A stretch of DNA of 64,000 bases, from assembly GCF_002741055.1 (NCBI RefSeq), contig NZ_CP016809.1, positions 4,752,501-4,816,500 on the forward strand, in the 5' to 3' direction. The position numbers and the translations under genes are program-made. Below the pieces are notes generated by a model. That model did not search any database, was not told where the DNA came from, and saw only the letters and a list, made by a program, of their open reading frames with translations. Position 1 is the first letter of the stretch, and each line of letters starts with the position of its first letter. The stretch is from Paenibacillus ihbetae. Lineage in GTDB: Bacteria > Bacillota > Bacilli > Paenibacillales > Paenibacillaceae. Below, in pieces: positions 7,692 to 16,402 of the stretch.

Positions 7692-10175
7692 TCATTGAGA
7701 ACTTTTCCTGTTTTTGCGGCATACACATAGAAATCGTTTCTTTTTATTCGTTTTTTTACGGATCCGCTTTGCGCACTTTTTTCGAATGCCAGGCGGCCCT
7801 TGCGGACCTGGTGGTCCAGGTGGTCCGGGTGGTCCAGGTTCCCCTTGCGGCCCTCTAAGACCTAGCGGCCCTTCCAGTCCTGCAGCCCCTTGCAGATCAG
7901 GCCCTCCTCGTAACCCGGGCGGTCCCTCTACACCCGGCAGTCCTCTTAGCCCGGGCGGTCCTTGCAGCCCTTGCAGACCTGTTGCCCCTGGAGGACCTTC
8001 GGATCCAGGCGGTCCTGGTAGACCAGGCGGCCCCGGTGGTCCGGGTACAAGGTTTTCCCCTATTTTCACGATAAACGAATCAAATGCGCTTTGTGTCGCA
8101 TCGAATGCACCCGGGGTCACCGGGAAATCAGCCGATTCCGTATGACCAGCAGCATAAACATTGCCGAATTCATCCATTGCGATTGCGAAACCACCGTCAG
8201 TACTGCTTCCTCCAAGATAAGAAGAATACAGTAAAGATGTACCCGTTAAACTTACCCGGGTAAAGAACGCGTCCTCAGCACCTCTTAAATGGGATTGAAA
8301 GGCGCCGGGAATTGTCGGGAAGTCGGCAGAAAACGTCGCGCCGATCACACTTGCGTTACCGAAAGCGTCTACCGCAATACCGCGCCCCGCATCGCTCGCG
8401 CTTCCCCCAAGATAGGTGGAATAGACGAGAGCGGAACCCGCTGGGCTCAGCTTGGTTACAAATCCATCTTCACCACCGCTGTTCGTTGTGCTAAAAGCGC
8501 CCGGAGTCACCGGGAAATCGGTTGAGGTTGCCATCCCGGTTACATAGGCATTTCCTGAGATATCTGCCGCGATGCCAAACCCTTCATCCGCTGCACTTCC
8601 ACCGAGAAAAGTGGAGTACACGAGGCCGGTCCCGGCCGGATTCACTTTTGTGACAAAAACATCAAGAACACCATTAAAGGTGACATCGAAAGCACCGGGA
8701 GTCACCGGGAAATCGGGAGATTCGGTTGAACCTGTTACATAAGCATGACCTGAAGAATCGATGGCGATAGCCCTACCCTGACTGTTGGGCGTCATCATTC
8801 CACCAAGGAGACCGGAGTAAACGAGTGAAGAGCCGGCTGGATCCAGCTTCGTCACGAATACATTTATACCCTCATTGAATGTCGTGTTAAAAGAGCCCGG
8901 GGTTACCGGAAAATCGGTAGCATCTGTGAATCCCGTCACATATGCATTACCGAAAGCGTCGACTGTAATGCCGTGGCCCTCATCACGCAGGGAACCAAGT
9001 CCCCCCAAAAAGGTCGAGTAGATCAGAGCGGAACCGGATGAGTTCAACTTAGTCACAAAAACTTCCCGCATGCCCTTGAATGTTGGATCCAGGGCGGCGG
9101 GGGTCACCGGAAAATCGGCGGATTCCGTATATCCCGTTACATACGCGTTACCCGCAGCATCCACCGCAATAGCGAAGCCTTGATCTTCACCGCTTCCCCC
9201 GAGATAGGTGGCGTAGACAAGGTCGGTCCCGGCTGGATTCAGCTTTATCACAAAAGCGTCAAATCCACCTTGAGGGGCTGTTTGAAAAGCGCCCGGGGTC
9301 GTCGGAAAGTTAGGGATATCCGTATATCCTGTTACGAACGCATGGCCCGAATCATCGACGGCGATACCTTGAGCCTGAGTAAGAAGCAGATTACCGCCTC
9401 CTCCGCCGAGATAAGTGGAATAAAGCAGGATCGGATCAATCACTAAAGGCAGGTTCGGATTATACTCTTCCTTCATTTTAAATCCGACGATCTTATTCCC
9501 ATCCGCTTCTCCGGAGAGTATAAAAGCACAGTCTAATATGTTTCTGCTTCCATCCACCACTTGATAAGCCACCGGTTTCTGATCTGTCAACGTACCCAAT
9601 GGAGTAAAGATTTGCAAATTGCCGGCTTCATCGATCCGGATATCATCGGTACCTTCGCATACGAGCCGGATGTCCTCCACACGGCTGCCCGGCTGCATCA
9701 CCACATCATATTTTAGCTTGCCTTCGATTCCTTGAAATACGACATCAATGCCGGACCATACGTTCCGGTAGGTAACTTCCCGATATAGCGGAAGATTCGT
9801 GTAATGCTTCTGGGAGTCGGTTCCGTGAATGAAGTGGACCTTTCCCGGCTCCGGCGAGGTGCCCTCCACGGTAATGGCGGAATGGGCATCCAAGAAACGC
9901 CATATCAAGTTGACGCCTTTTATTTGGCGCTCATGCTCTTGATCCGTCCGTTCCCGAATGCGCGAACCGGCGGCCCCGTTTGTGGCAAAAGGCAGGGAGA
10001 GCGGGTCTATAACATAAAAGGTCATCATCACGTGGTCCGGAGCGAAGGCGTATCGAAAGCCATTGCCTTGTACGTAGAACGAAAACCGGTCATCTTCTTG
10101 CCCGGAATTGGGAATAAACGCCAGAGGAAGCTTGCCGTATGCTCCCAACGGTTTCAACTTTTCCCCGTACTCCAT
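7692..10175 (-). CDS. SBBP-repeat protein with collagen-like domain and basic Cys tail
   Basis: 827 residues in four parts. Residues 1-250 resemble the N-terminal domain found with SBBP repeats (DUF7948). Residues 250-710 hold seven repeats of about 65 residues, each with a [YF]LGG motif, G[NH]AYVTG and FPVTPGAF, predicted to form a beta-propeller. Residues 712-795 are 28 collagen triplets, 27 of them starting with Gly; the exception is DLQ at residue 760. The last 32 residues are strongly basic with three Cys. There is no signal peptide or membrane helix, which is odd for an SBBP protein. One explanation is assembly on the spore surface from the mother cell, as for Bacillus collagen-like proteins, but this is inference. 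The start has an AAAGGAGGAT site. Confidence 0.9.
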   Translation of the reverse strand: MEYGEKLKPLGAYGKLPLAFIPNSGQEDDRFSFYVQGNGFRYAFAPDHVMMTFYVIDPLSLPFATNGAAGSRIRERTDQEHERQIKGVNLIWRFLDAHSAITVEGTSPEPGKVHFIHGTDSQKHYTNLPLYREVTYRNVWSGIDVVFQGIEGKLKYDVVMQPGSRVEDIRLVCEGTDDIRIDEAGNLQIFTPLGTLTDQKPVAYQVVDGSRNILDCAFILSGEADGNKIVGFKMKEEYNPNLPLVIDPILLYSTYLGGGGGNLLLTQAQGIAVDDSGHAFVTGYTDIPNFPTTPGAFQTAPQGGFDAFVIKLNPAGTDLVYATYLGGSGEDQGFAIAVDAAGNAYVTGYTESADFPVTPAALDPTFKGMREVFVTKLNSSGSALIYSTFLGGLGSLRDEGHGITVDAFGNAYVTGFTDATDFPVTPGSFNTTFNEGINVFVTKLDPAGSSLVYSGLLGGMMTPNSQGRAIAIDSSGHAYVTGSTESPDFPVTPGAFDVTFNGVLDVFVTKVNPAGTGLVYSTFLGGSAADEGFGIAADISGNAYVTGMATSTDFPVTPGAFSTTNSGGEDGFVTKLSPAGSALVYSTYLGGSASDAGRGIAVDAFGNASVIGATFSADFPTIPGAFQSHLRGAEDAFFTRVSLTGTSLLYSSYLGGSSTDGGFAIAMDEFGNVYAAGHTESADFPVTPGAFDATQSAFDSFIVKIGENLVPGPPGPPGLPGPPGSEGPPGATGLQGLQGPPGLRGLPGVEGPPGLRGGPDLQGAAGLEGPLGLRGPQGEPGPPGPPGPPGPQGPPGIRKKCAKRIRKKTNKKKRFLCVCRKNRKSSQ

Positions 10176-10195
10176 GGCAATCCTCCTTTCGAATG

Positions 10196-10618
10196 ATCGA
10201 TATTAAATATCCTGTTCGAGGCCGGTTTCACCAATATCGTCTGTTAGGAAGGCTGGAAGGCTTCGTCATACCGGCATATGTTTATAAATACGTTAAGCTA
10301 GAGCGGATGGAATGTGCTAATATCCCTAGGTTACGGGGGAGGGCGGAAAAGAAACATGGAGAGGGGGGGAGAAAAGGAAGGAAAGCGTTAGGATAACAGA
10401 CGGGGGTATTCTTCGGTCTGTTCGGGGGATTGCTCCATACCAAGAAAGTAACACTAAAGTTGATCTGCATCGTATCCACTTTGCTTCCATATGATAAATG
10501 TCAGTTATGGCGAAGAGACCCTAAAGCTTTTAGCTTAAAGGGTCTCTATTGGCTCGGATCGCTCTCGATGACTTTAGCGTTATTCTTCGGAAGAAGATAT
10601 CTGTAATTTACAGAAAAT
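10196..10618. other. Intergenic region with purine-rich tract and hairpin
   Basis: 423 bases without a convincing gene. Near 10331-10385 the plus strand is almost all purine (runs of G and A). A hairpin lies at 10514-10547. I could not identify a clear promoter for the minus-strand SBBP gene. Short open frames here have no ribosome site or familiar sequence. Confidence 0.6.
10514..10547 (-). terminator. Hairpin downstream of the VOC gene
   Basis: AGAGACCCT (10514-10522) pairs with AGGGTCTCT (10539-10547), and inner bases can extend the stem. It probably ends the nitroreductase-VOC transcript. The T-run on either side is weak, so classical termination is uncertain. Confidence 0.5.
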
Positions 10619-11083
10619 CTACTTTTTCTCCCGTTCGAAAAGCTCGATCAATAGCTTCAATTGAGGAAATGTGTCCATGTAGGCATACGCGTAATCACCT
10701 TGGGCATTTTCCCCATGCTGCAAGACAGGTATTTGATTGCGCTGCAATATGCTGATTCTCTCCTTCATGCCCTCCACAATAAAAGCGATGTGATGAAAGC
10801 CTTCCCCGTTACGGTCCAGGCTTTCTCGCCATGTACTCGGATGATGGTCCGGCTCGATCAGCTCCAGCTGAAGCGAACCCATATCGAAGAAGGACAGCTT
10901 TGCACGAGCCCCCGTAGGAACACCTCTAAACTCCGTTTTTTCAATTGCGAATCGATCCGACCAGAACCAACCGGGATTATCAACGCCGAAGAATTCTGCG
11001 TAGGCCCGGCTCGTTGCTTCAATGTCATTGACAAGCAATCCGATTTGGGTGATGACGTTCGTTTCTAGCATGTTCTGATCCAT
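10619..11083 (-). CDS. VOC (glyoxalase/dioxygenase) superfamily protein
   Basis: 154 residues, one vicinal-oxygen-chelate module of two beta-alpha-beta-beta-beta units. The spacing of Gln (TQIGLLV), Glu (LQLELIE), His (FHHIAFIV) and Glu (LIELFE) suits a Gln/Glu/His/Glu metal site as in methylmalonyl-CoA epimerase-like or glyoxalase-like members. The reaction cannot be named from the sequence. It starts 3 bases after the nitroreductase stop codon and has no good ribosome site of its own, so it is probably translationally coupled. A start 12 bases later (MLETN) is possible. Confidence 0.85.
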   Translation of the reverse strand: MDQNMLETNVITQIGLLVNDIEATSRAYAEFFGVDNPGWFWSDRFAIEKTEFRGVPTGARAKLSFFDMGSLQLELIEPDHHPSTWRESLDRNGEGFHHIAFIVEGMKERISILQRNQIPVLQHGENAQGDYAYAYMDTFPQLKLLIELFEREKK

Positions 11084-11086
11084 ATA

Positions 11087-11719
11087 TCAAAACCGTTCGC
11101 GGACAACAACCTGATCGACAGGGAAACGGGTCGTTGGATAAGCCGGTTGTTCCGCATAGCCTAAAGTCAACATCAATACCGGAATATAACGGTCGGGAAT
11201 GTTTAGTTCTTTCCTAAGAGCTTCTGCATCATATCCTCCCATCGGCCCTGAATCAATTCCATGGGCTTTTGCGGCTAGCATAAGCTGCATCGCTGCAAAA
11301 GAGGCATTCCGGATGGCATCATGTATCCCTGCATGCTCGGCGTTTTTGTAATGACTGTCTATATCGCCGACAATTGAATTTTTAACTTCCTCTGCCATGA
11401 AGCCTGCACGGACCGATTCTCCATATACATTCTCAGCATTCTCATTCGCTTTCGTGTCACCAAGTACGATGACTACCGCTGAAGCGTCAACAACTTGCTG
11501 TTGATGATATGCGATAGGCAATAAACGCTCTTTGTTCTCTTGATTCTGAATGGTGACGAATTTCCAATGCTGAAGATTCCATGCCGATGGAGCGGTGGCG
11601 GCCGCTTCTAGGATCTGATGCAGCGTACTTTGTGGAATACTGATCCCTTTTTGATATTTTCGCACGCTGCTGCGTTCTTTCATCACTTTAATGACGCTGG
11701 TTTCTACTACTGTCGCCAT
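11087..11719 (-). CDS. Nitroreductase-family FMN oxidoreductase
   Basis: 210 residues with nitroreductase hallmarks: ERSSVRKYQ near the N-terminus (FMN phosphate contact), AATAPSAWNLQHWKFV, and SGPMGGYD in the middle. The family are dimeric flavoproteins that use NAD(P)H to reduce nitro groups, quinones or enones in the cytoplasm. The ATG at 11719 has GAGGTG 8 bases upstream; an earlier ATG (11758) has none. It leads an operon with the VOC gene and is divergent from a TetR regulator, an arrangement usual for stress or xenobiotic response genes. Confidence 0.9.
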   Translation of the reverse strand: MATVVETSVIKVMKERSSVRKYQKGISIPQSTLHQILEAAATAPSAWNLQHWKFVTIQNQENKERLLPIAYHQQQVVDASAVVIVLGDTKANENAENVYGESVRAGFMAEEVKNSIVGDIDSHYKNAEHAGIHDAIRNASFAAMQLMLAAKAHGIDSGPMGGYDAEALRKELNIPDRYIPVLMLTLGYAEQPAYPTTRFPVDQVVVRERF

Positions 11720-12075
11720 GACAAAACACCTCTTCCAATAGAATGATAAACGGTTCATAAGCTTCTTTTACATTGACTTACCAAATACCGGAGCAGCTCA
11801 TATGTGCTTGCGCTAGTGAGATCAGCAACCTCCTTTCTCGATATGATGAAGACGCTGCGGCATCGCCTGCTTAGGCTTAGAACGACCAACGATTTCGTTG
11901 AAGTCAACACACAAAGCCGTTGTCATAAAGTGGAAGCTCAGCGCTATTGACCATATGGTAAGTTATAACTTTACTTATGTCAAGTAAAACTGACTAAGTT
12001 TTCATTTGAATTTGACTTTAGGGAAATTAAAACTTACCATTATGATGAATAGGCTTGTAGCGGAGGTGCTGAATA
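11720..12075. promoter_or_regulatory. Divergent control region with inverted repeats
   Basis: 356 bases between the nitroreductase and TetR genes. It holds a perfect inverted repeat ATGGTAAGTT (11955-11964) and AACTTACCAT (12031-12040), a 12-bp palindrome AAGTTATAACTT (11960-11971) and TTACTT/AAGTAA (11971-11976, 11982-11987). These are good candidates for the TetR operator. I could not assign -35/-10 elements confidently. Confidence 0.55.
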
Positions 12076-12666
12076 ATGGGGGAGATACGTAACGCCGAAC
12101 GTACCCGAAAGAGGATTCTTGAAGCAGCAAGACAAGAGTTTTTCGAGAAGGGATATACGGGTGCGAGGATCGAGGCCATCGCGGCAAACGCTGATGTAAA
12201 GAAGCAACTGATATATCATTATTTTAAAGGGAAAGAAGAATTGTTAGTGGCGGTTCTCGATCAAATGACAGTCGAATTGCCGGAATGGACGACCCAATTT
12301 CCGTCTGATCCTGTGAATACCGCGGAGCATCGTTTCCAAGTAAATTGTCGAACAAGAATGGATTTCTTAAGGTTCACGGTTTGGGAAGCACTTGAAGAAC
12401 AGCCGCAGCAGAATTCGAGGAAAAAAAGAAGAGCGGAAGCCCTTCAATCGTACGTTGATGATATGAAATCGAAACAAGACACAGGTCTTGTGCCGGAGGA
12501 TTTGGAACCGGAGCTGTTGACTTTGGCTATTAGCGCATTGACTACGTACCCCCTTATTTTCGGGGATGTTACGAAGATGGTGACTGGAAGCGAGCCTACT
12601 GACCCGCAATTTCAAGAAAAATGGTCGAAGTTCCTTACAAAAATCAGTACCCGGATTTTTTCGTAA
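12076..12666 (+). CDS. TetR-family transcriptional regulator
   Basis: 196 residues. The N-terminal helix-turn-helix is typical: ILEAARQEFFEKGY, IEAIAANADV, LIYHYFKGKEEL. The C-terminal two-thirds is the variable ligand-binding and dimer domain. The ATG has GGAGGTG 8 bases upstream. It is transcribed away from the nitroreductase-VOC operon and probably represses both directions from the dyads in the shared promoter region. The inducing ligand is unknown. A perfect 12-bp terminator follows. Confidence 0.92.
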   Translation: MGEIRNAERTRKRILEAARQEFFEKGYTGARIEAIAANADVKKQLIYHYFKGKEELLVAVLDQMTVELPEWTTQFPSDPVNTAEHRFQVNCRTRMDFLRFTVWEALEEQPQQNSRKKRRAEALQSYVDDMKSKQDTGLVPEDLEPELLTLAISALTTYPLIFGDVTKMVTGSEPTDPQFQEKWSKFLTKISTRIFS

Positions 12667-12719
12667 AGAGGACTTTATGAGTGAGAGTGAAAAGGAGGCT
12701 CTCCTATTCGAAACATGTA

Positions 12720-12757
12720 AAACAACCGATCCATGATGGGATCGGTTGTTTGCATTT
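12720..12757. terminator. Bidirectional terminator between convergent genes
   Basis: Perfect 12-bp stem AACAACCGATCC (12721-12732)/GGATCGGTTGTT (12739-12750) with loop ATGATG. It is flanked by A/T on both sides and serves both the TetR gene and the minus-strand SnoaL-like gene. Confidence 0.85.
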
Positions 12758-12789
12758 TCCAGCATGGCACGGGAGAACATATAATCGGG

Positions 12790-13191
12790 TCAGTTCCCCC
12801 GAATCTGGTGCCACATGGTCACCATATCGATCCAGCCGCGATGCTCGGTGATCTTGCCGTTCTCGACACGATATTGACGGTACAGCGTGACATCAATCGA
12901 GTTGCCCGTAGGCGCAGCTCCAAAGAACATGCCTTGGTGCGTGCCTCTTACCGTCATTCTGACGAGTACCTTATCCTCTTGACCAATGATTTCTTCCACG
13001 GTGTAGCGTTTATCCGGAAATGCCTCCAAGATCGTGGCAGCAAATCTTTTCAGACCTTCCTTGGATTCGTAAGCGAGCTCCTGATAGTCGTCGGACAGAA
13101 ATCGATCCACGCAATTCAGTTCACTTCGATTCCAGAATGCCTCGATAAAGTCGCCAACCAATTCTACATTGCTCTGTTCTATCGTTTTCAT
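12790..13191 (-). CDS. SnoaL-like (NTF2-fold) protein, full-length paralog
   Basis: 133 residues of the SnoaL-like/ester cyclase group: N-terminal helix (VELVGDFIEAFWN), central FLSDDYQELAY, RMTVRGTHQGMFFG and a C-terminal EHRGWIDMVTMWHQI. These small cone-shaped proteins act as isomerases, cyclases or ligand binders; the function here is unknown. The ATG at 13191 lies 10 bases after AGGAG; a TTG two codons earlier is also possible. A shorter relative sits directly upstream at 13257-13601 on the same strand, so the pair probably arose by duplication. Confidence 0.85.
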   Translation of the reverse strand: MKTIEQSNVELVGDFIEAFWNRSELNCVDRFLSDDYQELAYESKEGLKRFAATILEAFPDKRYTVEEIIGQEDKVLVRMTVRGTHQGMFFGAAPTGNSIDVTLYRQYRVENGKITEHRGWIDMVTMWHQIRGN

Positions 13192-13256
13192 TCCCAAACA
13201 TCTCCTTTTCTTATTTAGATTGCCGTAACGAAGACAGTCGTTCGAACCTGCCGAAG

Positions 13257-13601
13257 TTAAGCCTTTATTTGAGGTAAAAGTGTTGCCGTATCAAACCAGC
13301 CGTGGTGTTCGATGATTTCTCCGTCGATTACCCGAAATTCGCGAAATTGAGTCGCCTTTACGGTTTTGCCTGTAGGAGGGTTTCCTGCAAAATGGCTAGC
13401 ATGCACCGCTGTCATGAACATTCTTGCGATGACCTTCTCTCCTTGAACCAGGATTTCATCCACAGTGAAGCAACGATCCGTGAACGCCTCAATCATTTGG
13501 GGGATAAAGAATTGATCCGTATTCTCCAAAACATGCTGATTTGCAACGTCCTCGATAAACGCGGTTACCGTTTCTACATTCTTTTGTTCCATCGTGTTCA
13601 T
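13257..13601 (-). CDS. SnoaL-like protein, paralog with internal deletion
   Basis: 114 residues, clearly related to the neighbour at 12790-13191 (shared MEQ/IEQ-NVE, EAF-D, FTVDEI/YTVEEI, PTGK, EHHGWFD/EHRGWID). It lacks about 19 residues after DQFF that in the neighbour hold a beta strand and helix of the NTF2 fold. The deletion is in frame and the gene keeps a good AAGGAGATG site, so it is still translated. It could be a functional dimer partner or a decaying copy. The function is unknown. Confidence 0.8.
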   Translation of the reverse strand: MNTMEQKNVETVTAFIEDVANQHVLENTDQFFIPQMIEAFTDRCFTVDEILVQGEKVIARMFMTAVHASHFAGNPPTGKTVKATQFREFRVIDGEIIEHHGWFDTATLLPQIKA

Positions 13602-13622
13602 ACAAACATCTCCTTTTTAGAT

Positions 13623-14798
13623 TTAGATATGGTTTGAATTTATCCCAAAGAGGGACAAGGGGATACAATCGGCTAATGCTTGGAATCCCTTATCGTTCGG
13701 ATGAAGATGATCGCCGAAATCATAGGCGGGCAGCAGTTGTTCGGGATGCTGCGGATCAGCCAGCCCCTCGTTAAAGTCTATGATGCCGTCAAATCCTTCG
13801 TTGGCGAGGATCCAGCGGTTCACTTCTTGCCGGATGATTTCTTTTTCATTTGTGTAATAAGGGGCATTCCCAAATGGCGGGAGCGTACCGGCAAAGATGC
13901 GAAGTCCCTTCTCATGCACTCTGGCTGCCGTTTCCTTCATTCCGGCAATGATCTCGTTGGCGCTTGCATTTCCGATCCCAATATCGTTAATGCCTGCGAG
14001 AAAAATAACATCCGTAACACCGTAATGAGAGAACACATCGCGTTCCAGGCGGGAAAGTATGCACTCTCCGCCAAGGGGCATTCCGGCATCCGGGCCGTTT
14101 GTCAAAATTTGATTCCCGACGATCCCTGCATTGAGAACAGAGACGGGAAGCGCAATTTGTTCCAGATCCAGCCGTTCTTGGAAAAAGTCCGGCCATCGTC
14201 GGTTCGTGCCTGGGGTAGAAGTGCTTCCTTCCGTAATGGAGTCTCCAAGAGCAACAATGACACGAAACGGATCACCATAGGTCAATACCTCTAGTCCGGA
14301 TAGCCAATAATAAGAATGTATCTTATTCCGAAAATGTCCCGTGTCTCTGTCATCCGTTCGGTTTCCCTCAGCAACATAGGTGATGCTAGGAGGGGAAAAA
14401 TGCCAAGTTGAGGTCCTAGTCGATGCCGGAATATAGATGCTGATTGCAACATCGGTATTTTCATGAAGCTGAAGATCGATAGGATCGGTATAAATTTCTT
14501 CTCCGGCAGGAATGGTGATGGTTGTATGGCCATGTAAGGTCACATGCCGACAGGTACCGGGAACGATAAGACCATCCTCTTCGGATAAAGCTGCGGCAAC
14601 TTTACCGAAGTGCACAGGCTCGGAACCGTAGAGATTGGAAAACCTTAACCGAAGCTTGGAACCGAATGCATGCGGATGCACAATCATTCGTAAGGTTTGA
14701 TCCTCGAACCGTTCTTCCGCAACCGTTCGATCCTCATACGTTTGACTCGCGATCCAGGAGCCGATCCAATGGCCTTCAGCATGCTGCTGTTCATTCAT
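13623..14798 (-). CDS. SGNH/GDSL-family esterase
   Basis: 391 residues. An N-terminal beta-rich region (about 1-175) precedes an SGNH hydrolase domain with block I GDSITEG (nucleophile Ser187), a Gly in LNAGIVGNQ, Asn in AGINDIG and the Asp363/His366 pair in DHLHPND. There is no signal peptide, so it probably acts in the cytoplasm. Relatives deacetylate or hydrolyse esters of carbohydrates and plant-derived compounds. The start has AAAGGAGG about 10 bases upstream. It lies just upstream of the SnoaL-like genes on the same strand and may be co-transcribed with them. Confidence 0.9.
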   Translation of the reverse strand: MNEQQHAEGHWIGSWIASQTYEDRTVAEERFEDQTLRMIVHPHAFGSKLRLRFSNLYGSEPVHFGKVAAALSEEDGLIVPGTCRHVTLHGHTTITIPAGEEIYTDPIDLQLHENTDVAISIYIPASTRTSTWHFSPPSITYVAEGNRTDDRDTGHFRNKIHSYYWLSGLEVLTYGDPFRVIVALGDSITEGSTSTPGTNRRWPDFFQERLDLEQIALPVSVLNAGIVGNQILTNGPDAGMPLGGECILSRLERDVFSHYGVTDVIFLAGINDIGIGNASANEIIAGMKETAARVHEKGLRIFAGTLPPFGNAPYYTNEKEIIRQEVNRWILANEGFDGIIDFNEGLADPQHPEQLLPAYDFGDHLHPNDKGFQALADCIPLSLFGINSNHI

Positions 14799-14855
14799 TG
14801 CAGATTAACCTCCTTTACAACATGTTACTGTTAGGTAACGTATTTTCGAAAAAAA

Positions 14856-15416
14856 TTAGTTTGCTGCTGCCGCTGTCGCGACTATTGCGGTAAGCTGTTT
14901 GGTCAGCTTTAAGAATCGGTCGACCGAGCTGATAACCCTGTCTCTCAAGCCATCATCCAGTGGAGCACCGTCTGATCCGAATGTATTGGATCCATACCCG
15001 ATGGAGATCCACTCGGGACAATTAATCCCGTGCAAATTTCGCACAACCGCTTGCAGATGCGTAAGCGAGCTGACTCCGAGCGGGCCGCCAGCCGAGCTTA
15101 CGGCAAGCACCGGTTTGCCTGATACTTGATTAACGTTTACATAATCTAAAGCGTTCTTGAGTGCGCCCGATATGGAGCCGTGGTATTCCGGGGTGGCGAG
15201 GATCAAACCGTCCCCATCTGCGACGGCCTTCAGCATATGCTGTACGTTCGGATGAAAATCCCAGTTGTCCGGTGAAAAAAGTGGCAGCTGCAGCTCCGAC
15301 AAATCGATAAATGCGACCGAAACATGTTGAGCCTCCATTAGGCTTTCTATGTAACGGAGAAGGAGCGTGCTTGTTGCGTTATGACGGTTGCTTCCCGCGA
15401 TCATGGTTACTTTCAT
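14856..15416 (-). CDS. NADPH-dependent FMN reductase
   Basis: 186 residues with a flavodoxin-like fold. The phosphate loop of FMN is GSNRHNATS, and the flavin-contacting ATPEYHGSISGALKNALD is the signature of the NADPH-dependent FMN reductase/azoreductase family. It reduces flavin, quinones or azo compounds in the cytoplasm. The ATG at 15416 is preferred because AAAGGTGA precedes it by 8 bases; an upstream ATG pair (15428) has no site. It is divergent from an ArsR-type gene, and the shared promoter region holds two near-identical dyads, so that regulator probably controls it. Confidence 0.9.
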   Translation of the reverse strand: MKVTMIAGSNRHNATSTLLLRYIESLMEAQHVSVAFIDLSELQLPLFSPDNWDFHPNVQHMLKAVADGDGLILATPEYHGSISGALKNALDYVNVNQVSGKPVLAVSSAGGPLGVSSLTHLQAVVRNLHGINCPEWISIGYGSNTFGSDGAPLDDGLRDRVISSVDRFLKLTKQLTAIVATAAAAN

Positions 15417-15504
15417 GTTGAACATCACCTTTCTAAAATGGTCGACTTCGGGTCAGGGGATTTGCATGCCGCCGGCTGACAAACAAATCCGTTTGTGATA
15501 ATAT

Positions 15505-15556
15505 GTGACTATAAAGTCACTTGTTATGCTTTCATCATACGTGACTAAATGGTAAC
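15505..15556. promoter_or_regulatory. Two operator-like dyads between FMN reductase and ArsR genes
   Basis: A perfect inverted repeat GTGACT-ATAA-AGTCAC (15505-15520) is followed 36 bases on by a near copy, GTGACT-AAAT-GGTAAC (15541-15556). Both sit in the 194-base divergent intergenic region, where an ArsR dimer would bind. Confidence 0.65.
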
Positions 15557-15610
15557 GTGTCAAGTGGATTCAAGCTATTTTTTTTCATAACGTCAGAAGG
15601 AGGTGTGCAA

Positions 15611-16402
15611 TTGGAAAATAACATATTCAAAGCGCTTGCGGATCCCAGCCGCCGTAAGCTGTTGGATCTGCTTCAAGCATCGGACGGACAGACGCTGAAC
15701 GATCTTTGCATTCCGCTCGATATGTCCAGGTTCGGTGTCATGAAGCATCTTAATATTCTAGAAGAAGCAGGACTCATTACCACAAGAAAAGTAGGGCGGG
15801 AAAAGCTGCATTATTTGAATGCGGTCCCCATACGTCAAATCTACGAACGATGGGTCAGCAAGTTCACCGAACCTTGGGCAATCGGATTGTCATCTCTTCA
15901 AAATGAATTGGAGCGTGAATTAATTTTGGAAAACAAACCACAGCATATCCACCGGATAGCGATTAAGGCAAAGCCTGAGCAGGTGTGGCAAGCTCTTACG
16001 GACCCTGTCAAAACATCGAAATTTTGGTTCAATTGCGCCATTCGATCTACGTGGGAAGTTGAATCTTCATTTGAGTTATGGAACGGCGAAGAGAAGAAAG
16101 CGGAAGGGGTCATCCTGGAGATAGACCCTCCTCATAAGCTCGTGATGAGCTGGCGTTTTATTTCATTTCCCGGTACGGAGAACGACTCCGCATCGCAAAT
16201 TACTTGGGAGATCGGTGCACATGCGGAGTATCAGGACGTAACCCTTGTCACCGTTGTGCATGATCAATTCGAACAAGCGGTAAGCACTGCAAAAATTCTG
16301 GAGAACGGATTGCCTGTTGTGCTTTCAGGCTTGAAAACTTTGCTTGAAACCGGGGAGATGCTCGTTCAAGAGAATCATGCCGGTTCTGCCGAAGATCGAT
16401 AA
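15611..16402 (+). CDS. ArsR-type HTH fused to SRPBCC (AHSA1-like) domain
   Basis: 263 residues. The N-terminal winged helix (about 1-80: IFKALADPSRRKLLDLL, MSRFGVMKHLNILEEAGL) is ArsR type. The C-terminal part (about 110-250: AKPEQVWQALTDPVKTSKFW, LEIDPPHKLVMSW) is an SRPBCC/AHSA1 hydrophobic-pocket domain. The ArsR metal-binding Cys pair is not evident, so the SRPBCC pocket is the likely ligand sensor. A TTG start at 15611 is chosen because GAAGGAGGTG lies just upstream; a GTG 54 bases earlier has no site. It probably regulates itself and the divergent FMN reductase. Confidence 0.88.
   Translation: MENNIFKALADPSRRKLLDLLQASDGQTLNDLCIPLDMSRFGVMKHLNILEEAGLITTRKVGREKLHYLNAVPIRQIYERWVSKFTEPWAIGLSSLQNELERELILENKPQHIHRIAIKAKPEQVWQALTDPVKTSKFWFNCAIRSTWEVESSFELWNGEEKKAEGVILEIDPPHKLVMSWRFISFPGTENDSASQITWEIGAHAEYQDVTLVTVVHDQFEQAVSTAKILENGLPVVLSGLKTLLETGEMLVQENHAGSAEDR

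Noticed and set aside
7790..8050. Short repeated GGTCC/CCAGG blocks that could be taken for a repeat array or CRISPR
   Set aside because: Period is 9 bases or multiples of 3 within a coding frame, with no constant repeat and unique spacers. They are collagen triplets.
7714..8145. Open frame on the plus strand rich in Gly, Pro and Ser across the collagen region
   Set aside because: It is the antisense of the GPP triplets; GGNCCN codons read Gly/Pro on both strands. The minus strand has a complete gene with a ribosome site and clear domains.
10282..10479. 65-codon minus-strand frame in the gap before the SBBP gene
   Set aside because: Low-complexity, Pro/Phe-rich translation of the purine tract, with no ribosome site.
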